The notes below the pieces were generated by a model, which did not search any database, had not been told where the DNA came from, and saw only the letters and a program-made list of their open reading frames with translations. Made by a program: the position numbers and the translations under genes. From Winslowiella toletana (lineage in GTDB: Bacteria > Pseudomonadota > Gammaproteobacteria > Enterobacterales > Enterobacteriaceae), in contig NZ_JAGGMQ010000001.1 in the NCBI RefSeq assembly GCF_017875465.1, positions 4,278,001-4,342,000 on the forward strand: a stretch of 64,000 nucleotides of DNA. Direction: 5' to 3'. This document shows, piece after piece, positions 59,139-64,000 of the stretch (within the stretch, counting starts at the first letter, position 1; every line of letters starts with the position of its first letter).

Positions 59139-59193
59139 AATCACAACATCTTAACGCAAAGTTATCTTTGATTGATAGTGCGATCATGCCCTT

Positions 59194-59225
59194 GCATAAA
59201 GTGGTCATTAGTGACCACTTTATGC
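59194..59225. promoter_or_regulatory. Palindromic operator between tetR and the SDR operon
   Basis: GCATAAAGTGGTCA and TGACCACTTTATGC form perfect 14-base arms around TTAG. Its central position between the divergent genes fits a TetR-family operator. Confidence 0.8.
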
Positions 59226-59283
59226 TAAGGTTAATTGCTCGTTGATTTAATGTTAAAAAATTACTAATAAATGAGGGGGCAAC

Positions 59284-60066
59284 ATGGGAAGGGTATCAGG
59301 CAAGATCGCGCTGGTTACGGGCGCTGGCGGCGGGCAAGGCGAAGCCGAGGCTCGGCTGCTGGCCAGTGAAGGGGCACACGTTATTGCTACCGATATTAAT
59401 TTCGAAGCGGTTAAAAAGGTTGTCGAGGAGATCAACGCAGAACGTCCGGGCGCCGCACTCGCGCTTCAGCATGATGTCGCATTATCCACGGATTGGGAGA
59501 GGGTTGTAGCGGAGGGCAAGACGGCATTTGGGCCGATTACCATTCTTGTCAACAACGCTGGCATCCTGGCTCCGGCCCCCTATGATCTGGTCACCTATGA
59601 ACATTGGCGCCGGACGATGGATGTCAATGCATGGAGCCAGTTTGCCGGCATGCAGGCAGTGATCCCGCAAATGAAGGAGGCGGGGGTCGGTGCCATCGTC
59701 AACATCGCTTCACTCGCGGTCGTCAATGCCTGTGGACGTTTTACCGCATACACCGCCAGTAAGGGTGCCGTTGACGCAGTATCCCGCGCTGCGGCAATTG
59801 AGCTGGCGCCAATGAATATTCGTGTTAATTCGGTGAATCCCGGCGTTATCAGCACTGCAATGGTGGAAGAAGCTTTTCCTGATCAGGCATCGATGGAGGC
59901 GGCCGCCGCAGCACAGCCGCTGCGTCGCATGGGCCGCCCGATCGATGTCGCTTATCTGGTGCTGTACCTGGCGAGCGATGAGTCATGGTTCACCACGGGC
60001 ACCTCGCAAGTCATCGACGGTGGTTTATCGGTTTCGGGCGGCGTCACACCGGTCATGGAACACTGA
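59284..60066 (+). CDS. SDR family oxidoreductase
   Basis: The 260-residue protein has TGAGGGQGEA (Rossmann), NNAG, NIASLAV (catalytic Ser) and YTASK (Tyr/Lys), ending TGTSQVIDGGLSVSGG. A classical SDR, distant from those at 21-38 kb. AGGGGGC precedes the ATG. It forms an operon with the ADH downstream and is under TetR control. Confidence 0.9.
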   Translation: MGRVSGKIALVTGAGGGQGEAEARLLASEGAHVIATDINFEAVKKVVEEINAERPGAALALQHDVALSTDWERVVAEGKTAFGPITILVNNAGILAPAPYDLVTYEHWRRTMDVNAWSQFAGMQAVIPQMKEAGVGAIVNIASLAVVNACGRFTAYTASKGAVDAVSRAAAIELAPMNIRVNSVNPGVISTAMVEEAFPDQASMEAAAAAQPLRRMGRPIDVAYLVLYLASDESWFTTGTSQVIDGGLSVSGGVTPVMEH

Positions 60067-60139
60067 ACACAACCTCAGTCTGGGCCGGCGACTTTAATGA
60101 TCTCGTCCGGCACTCACTGGTTAACTAACAGGAACACTG

Positions 60140-61105
60140 ATGAAAGCATGGCAGTTTGTTGGGGTTAACGAACCCCTGATAAGGAACGAATTACCCGATC
60201 CAGAGGCCGGTCAGGGAGAGATCGTAATCGACATCAAAGCAGCTGGCTTATGCCACAGTGATGTCAGTTATATCGATGGCACCCTTACCTCCCTGTTGGC
60301 GCACATCCCAATCGTGCTGGGGCATGAGATCGCAGGCATTGTCTCGGCGGTCGGTAGCGGGGTTACGGATTTCAGTGTCGGGCAGCGCGTTGGTATACCA
60401 GCTACCGTTGATTCGCCCGGCACGGCACGTAACGGTGGATTTGCGGATAAAGTCGTGGCTGTTGCCGGGCAATGTGTTCACCTGCCCGACGCGGTCGCCT
60501 TTGAGCAGGCGGCACCGGCAATGGACGCCGCCCGTACTGCTTATCGCGGGCTGGTCACTGCGGGTCATGTTGTTGCTGGCATGACGGTAGGGATCATCGG
60601 CTTCGGTGGGCTGGGTTCGCTGGCAGTACAGATTGCCCATGAGATCGGTGCCATTATTTATGTCGCGGAGGTCAATGAAGCCGCATGGGACGAAGCCCGC
60701 AAGCAGGGTGCGCGTGATGTTGCCGCCGATATTCGGGAATTTGAGGATAAGGGGCTGGATGTTATCGTCGACTTCGCCGGTTATGGCACCACGACTGCGG
60801 CAGCTATCGACGCTGTGCGGCCCCAGGGGCGCGTCGTGCAGGTGGGTCTAGCCAGGGAAATGGCGACAATTTCGGCGCAGAAGATCACAATGAAAGAGAT
60901 AACCTATATCGGCGCAGCTAATGGTGATAAGTCTGAGGCTGAAGCAGTGCTGGCGCTTATGGCATCTGGAAATATCAAGTCCGATGTCCTGCCCATCACC
61001 TTTGATGAAATTCCCGATTGTCTGAAAAAGCTTGAACTGGGTGGCGTGCGTGGGCGATACGTGGCACTGGCGCAGCCAGCGTCAGACGATAAACCCGGTT
61101 CTTGA
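60140..61105 (+). CDS. Zinc-type alcohol dehydrogenase (MDR family), short
   Basis: The 321-residue protein has GLCHSDVSYIDG, VLGHEIAGIV, and the NAD(P) motif GFGGLGSLAVQIAHEIG. The catalytic zinc Cys and His-Glu are present, but the structural-zinc cysteine loop is absent (IPATVDSPGTARNGGFAD), as in some MDR reductases. It would oxidise or reduce an alcohol/aldehyde alongside the SDR. Confidence 0.85.
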   Translation: MKAWQFVGVNEPLIRNELPDPEAGQGEIVIDIKAAGLCHSDVSYIDGTLTSLLAHIPIVLGHEIAGIVSAVGSGVTDFSVGQRVGIPATVDSPGTARNGGFADKVVAVAGQCVHLPDAVAFEQAAPAMDAARTAYRGLVTAGHVVAGMTVGIIGFGGLGSLAVQIAHEIGAIIYVAEVNEAAWDEARKQGARDVAADIREFEDKGLDVIVDFAGYGTTTAAAIDAVRPQGRVVQVGLAREMATISAQKITMKEITYIGAANGDKSEAEAVLALMASGNIKSDVLPITFDEIPDCLKKLELGGVRGRYVALAQPASDDKPGS

Positions 61106-61759
61106 GAACTTACTGGCCGTAAGGCTTTTTTCTCTTGTAAATGCAATCAACGAGAACCGCTGGGAGGTTACTCATGGCACAAGCGCTACGTATATAAGTT
61201 TATTAAAGCCAGGTAATATTGTGTCAATGTCCGCTTCAGGCTCTGAGACATTCAGTCCATTTTTTAAACGATGGACATTCATGACAAAATCCATCGACCA
61301 CGTCAGGCTCGGAGCATCATGGCGCTGAAGCGGAACCCGCTTGTAATTAACGCCAAGACCTTCCCGTCGCAAAAGCTGCCATATGCGCCGGTAGCCAAAT
61401 CTTCTTCTGATTGCCCCTCGGCCATTGAATCAATAAACTCTGAACGCAGGTCAATACGTACCAGGTTGAGAAATAGATCTGGTTCGATGCTCTCATCATT
61501 TAACACATTTCTCCATATTGATAAAATAATTGCCTGAATACTGAATGTGTTTAATGATTATATCAATTTACTCTTTGCATCCACGTAGTTGCTTTCTGCT
61601 ATGTAGATATTCAGTGGATAACGGAAATGGTCATGCCAGTATTCACTTAAAACTACCAGCGCAGGGAGACATCCTGAATTGAATTTGTTATGAAATTCAA
61701 AAAATTAGATATCACACTGGGTCAGGAACAGGCGAAAGGGAGTGGGACACGGGCCCGCA
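61106..61759. other. Non-coding stretch with an IS3-family remnant
   Basis: The stretch has no intact gene. On the minus strand a transposase remnant lies at 61244-61400; the rest is AT-rich and unrecognised up to the start of the duplicated cupin upstream region at 61760. Confidence 0.5.
61244..61400 (-). pseudogene. IS3-family OrfB remnant
   Basis: Minus-strand reading gives RIWQLLRREGLGVNYKRV, then DAPSLTWSMDFVMNV. This follows the pattern of IS3-family transposases (RREGxxVNxKRVYRLY ... WSMDFVMD) with a large internal deletion. No ends are visible. Confidence 0.6.
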
Positions 61760-61789
61760 TTAATGAAATTCTCTCATATATGCATTCAG
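61760..61789 (+). promoter_or_regulatory. Regulon element 4, upstream of the second cupin copy
   Basis: TTAATGAAATTCTCTCATAT followed by ATGCATTCAG. It is the best match to the consensus and is part of the 190-base region repeated from 37327. Confidence 0.75.
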
Positions 61790-61945
61790 TTTTGCCGGGT
61801 TAATGCTAATCAATCCATGATGCATACTGGAAGTCCGCTCTGCAGCTGACGGCATTTACTGAAGAAGCGTTTCGGTACAGGCGCGACTGGCCTGAATCAC
61901 CTGCTGATTAGGACCAATCTATCCAGACAGTTTTGAGGAAATAAG

Positions 61946-62350
61946 ATGACTACAATCAATAAAGCCGGATCACAAGCGTCAATGGTGGGTCCTGAAGAGT
62001 GGTTCACTGGCACTGTTCGTATTGATCCCATGTTTGCTGCCGATAAAAACGCGCGAGCCAGTGCTGGCCATGTCACTTTTGAACCCGGAGCCCGCACAGC
62101 ATGGCATACACACCCACTGGGCCAGCGCCTGATTGTAACGTCCGGCTTTGGTTACGTACAAACCTGGGGGGAGCCGGCACGCGAAATTCGTGCTGGCGAT
62201 GTGGTCTGCATCCCGGCCGATGAAAAGCACTGGCATGGCGCCAGCGCGACTACCGCAATGACGCATATTGCCATTCAGGAAGCACAAGATGGCAGTGTTG
62301 TTGAATGGCTGGAGAAAGTCTCTGACGAGCAATATGGAGAGACTGAATGA
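61946..62350 (+). CDS. Cytosolic cupin, hydroxynitrile-lyase (GtHNL)-like, copy 2
   Basis: The 134-residue protein is identical to copy 1 except at a few positions (for example E18, K34, Q113 here; D, E, H there). The metal-site motif AWHTHPLGQ and KHWHGA is intact. The upstream region, including the regulon element, is also duplicated. The next gene is broken, so only the cupin of this copy remains intact. Confidence 0.85.
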   Translation: MTTINKAGSQASMVGPEEWFTGTVRIDPMFAADKNARASAGHVTFEPGARTAWHTHPLGQRLIVTSGFGYVQTWGEPAREIRAGDVVCIPADEKHWHGASATTAMTHIAIQEAQDGSVVEWLEKVSDEQYGETE

Positions 62351-62550
62351 GTCATAACATCACCGGCAACGTCGTTGTGATCACCGGTGCCAGCAGTGAG
62401 TCGTATGTACCTTAAATGCAAAAGGCGCGACTGCAGTGCTGAGCGCCCGTTGTATAGATCAGTTTCGAGAAAATCTGGCAAGCACAGACATTGAATTAAT
62501 GTTGCTGGTATACATACACGCTGAACAGTTCAGACATCGTGGGTGAGCAT
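62347..62550 (+). pseudogene. Collapsed SDR-AKR remnant after the second cupin
   Basis: ATGAGTCATAACATCACCGG opens as the SDR at 37922 ([17 protein letters not shown]), but the frame breaks after 22 codons. The following bases match fragments of the SDR (AAAAGGCGCGAC, GAGCGCCCGTTGTATAGATC) and then jump to the 3' part of the AKR at 39700 (AAATCTGGCAAGCACAGACA). It is a deletion-fused relic of a second operon copy. Confidence 0.8.
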
Positions 62551-62677
62551 TGTCTTTAGCTCACTGCGTTGTTCCTCAAGCTGAGTCAGAGAGCTGTTAA
62601 GCTGATTTTGAGTTCCCGCCCCTTGATGTTTCAGGCATGCTATCGATACTCGGTTAACTGCTACCAACGGAATGCTT

Positions 62678-63124
62678 ATGGAATTCACTATCGGCAACAT
62701 TCGCCCAGACAGTACCGGATTTCAGACATTAAAGTCGGAAAGCATTGCATCCGGGTTTAATATGCTAAGCAGACTGGAGGATAACTGGCTGACGAATAAA
62801 AACCGCTTTGATAAACCGGGTGAAAAACTGCTTGGGGTGTTATCCGAAGGTCTGCTCGTGGGTGTCTGTGGACTGAACCGTGATCCATTTATGATTAACG
62901 CCCGTGCAGGAAGAATAAGGCATCTGTATATAAGCAATCAGTGGAGGCGTATGCAGGCTGGCAGCCTGCTTTTAAGCGAAGTGGTAAAGGATTCAGCGCT
63001 TTGGTTTGATTTTCTTAATACCAATGCACCGCCTTCAGCTTTTATCTTCTACCAACGGGCTGGTTTTATTCCGTTCACTGGTTCCGCGAAGGTCACACAT
63101 CGTCTGCCCCTGACAAGTACGTAG
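62678..63124 (+). CDS. GNAT-family acetyltransferase
   Basis: ATG at 62678 gives 148 residues: MEFTIGNIRPDS, GVLSEGLLVGVCGLNRDPF, GRIRHLYISNQWRRMQAGSL (acetyl-CoA loop in altered form, Q-x-x-R-x-x-A/G), and FYQRAGFIPFTG. It fits the GNAT fold. The substrate is unknown. It is separate from the operon remnant upstream. Confidence 0.75.
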   Translation: MEFTIGNIRPDSTGFQTLKSESIASGFNMLSRLEDNWLTNKNRFDKPGEKLLGVLSEGLLVGVCGLNRDPFMINARAGRIRHLYISNQWRRMQAGSLLLSEVVKDSALWFDFLNTNAPPSAFIFYQRAGFIPFTGSAKVTHRLPLTST

Positions 63125-63253
63125 TGTTGCTTCCCATATTCTTACCAGTTCATACACAGCGCCCTCCATAAACCGCGTTACCATCACTCAGAGTGACGAA
63201 TAATTCATGATAAAAAGAGAACTGGCACAATTAAGCTGAAATCGGAGCAGATT

Positions 63254-63649
63254 TTGAGAACGCAGAAAAGGTGTATGGGATACGTTGCTATTGTTGTTGA
63301 TGATTACGACCGGGCGATTGAATATTACACGCAAAAACTCGGTTTCACCCTTATTGAAGATACCCCGCAGCCGGGGAAAAGATGGGTGGTAGTATCGCCA
63401 AATCCGGACAGTGACTGCAATCTTCTGTTAGCACGGGCGTCAAACGAAACACAACAAACGTTTATCGGCAATCAGTGCGGAGGGCGGGTGTTTCTCTTCC
63501 TGCAAACTGACGATTTCTGGCGAGATTATGAAGCCATGAAGTCTGCCGGCGTGCATTTTTGCGAGGACCCCAGGGATGAAGAGTACGGTAAGGTGGTGGT
63601 TTTCGAAGACCTGTACGGAAATCGCTGGGACTTATACCAGAACGCCTGA
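63254..63649 (+). CDS. VOC (glyoxalase/bleomycin-resistance) family protein
   Basis: TTG at 63254 is used because GGAG lies six bases upstream; an ATG in frame is at 63275. The 131-residue product shows GYVAIVVDDYDRAIEYYTQK, LGFTLIEDTPQ, CGGRVFLFLQTDD, and VVFEDLYGNRWDLYQ. It has two beta-alpha-beta-beta-beta modules and metal-site candidates (D/E). It could be a glyoxalase-like or resistance enzyme; the substrate is unknown. Confidence 0.82.
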   Translation: MRTQKRCMGYVAIVVDDYDRAIEYYTQKLGFTLIEDTPQPGKRWVVVSPNPDSDCNLLLARASNETQQTFIGNQCGGRVFLFLQTDDFWRDYEAMKSAGVHFCEDPRDEEYGKVVVFEDLYGNRWDLYQNA

Positions 63650-63778
63650 ATCTTTCTTTTCTCAGCAGAATGGCGCTTAGCTATTTTCCAGCAACTGTGC
63701 ACGTTTTATGGTTATATCTGGCTACTGAGAATGCTGCATCGGCATCATATATAAGCCGCCAAACATACTGAAAATGAT

Positions 63779-64000
63779 ATGAATATTCGAGAAAAAATTG
63801 TCAGCCAGTTCAGCCTGTTGTCGCCAGAGTTACAGCGTGCCGCTGAGTTTTCACTGCAGCACGCCAATCAACTGGTCGTACTGTCAATGCGGGCATTTGC
63901 CGCAGAAGGCGGCGTTAAGCCTGCCACGCTGCTGCGACTGGCGCAGCGCCTTGGCTATAACGGCTGGGGGGAATTAAAAAGCGCCATGATTGACGATATT
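63779..64000 (+). CDS. MurR/RpiR-family regulator (partial)
   Basis: From ATG at 63779 the frame runs to the window edge, 74 codons. It reads MNIREKIVSQFSLLSPELQR, then SMRAFAAEGGVKPATLLRLA and QRLGYNGWGELKSAMIDDI. This is the N-terminal helix-turn-helix domain of RpiR-type regulators, which in full also have a sugar-phosphate-binding SIS domain. Its target is unknown. Confidence 0.85.
   Translation, partial: MNIREKIVSQFSLLSPELQRAAEFSLQHANQLVVLSMRAFAAEGGVKPATLLRLAQRLGYNGWGELKSAMIDDI

Noticed and set aside
61303..61506. 67-codon minus-strand frame as a gene
   Set aside because: Another frame in the same place reads as a decayed IS3-family transposase, which explains the sequence better.

Overview
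The window is enterobacterial DNA (order Enterobacterales). Gene content, UmuDC, a bgl operon, IS100-like and IS911-like elements and about 50% G+C support this; the genus cannot be fixed from sequence alone. It is almost entirely accessory DNA made of several stacked elements.

(1) 1-18 kb is part of an integrative conjugative element (ICE) of the SPI-7/PFGI-1 type, read mainly on the minus strand. A replication/partition block (AlpA, ParB, DUF2857, STY4528-like, DUF3577) and a transfer block (TIGR03761-like, DUF3158-like, PilL, TIGR03759-like) flank a cargo region at 2.9-10.5 kb. The cargo carries defence-like genes: an AbiJ/HEPN-like protein, a nuclease-SIR2 fusion, a HEPN-like protein, a DUF2971-like protein and several small unknown genes. 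A LexA-controlled umuDC operon sits at 15-17 kb.

(2) 18.3-39.8 kb is a dense oxidoreductase region: three aldo/keto reductases, four SDRs, a zinc alcohol dehydrogenase, cupins of the hydroxynitrile-lyase type, a double-CMD lipoprotein, two PQQ dehydrogenases, two MFS transporters, an ATP/ADP-translocase-like carrier and two LysR regulators. A 30-bp element with core ATGAAATTNNCTCAT precedes most of its transcription units. I find six copies here and a seventh at 61.8 kb, so this looks like one regulon. Several enzymes have Sec, lipoprotein or twin-arginine signals, so part of the chemistry is probably periplasmic, mirrored by cytosolic paralogues.

(3) 40.2-56.2 kb is an island between two copies of a tRNA-Leu-like 3' end with its terminator. 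It has an intact integrase at the left end, a DUF4224-like gene cut by an IS21-family element, decayed IS66, IS3 and IS256 remnants, small lipoproteins, a PAS-LuxR regulator, one decayed and one intact VapBC pair, and a bglG-bglF-bgl glucosidase operon with recognisable antiterminator sites. A truncated integrase copy follows the right repeat, which suggests tandem insertion at the same tRNA gene.

(4) 56.7-64 kb carries a LysR/LysE pair with a 35-bp palindrome, a TetR-controlled SDR/alcohol dehydrogenase pair, an IS3-family remnant, a second and largely collapsed copy of the cupin-SDR-AKR operon, a GNAT acetyltransferase, a VOC protein and the start of an RpiR-type regulator.
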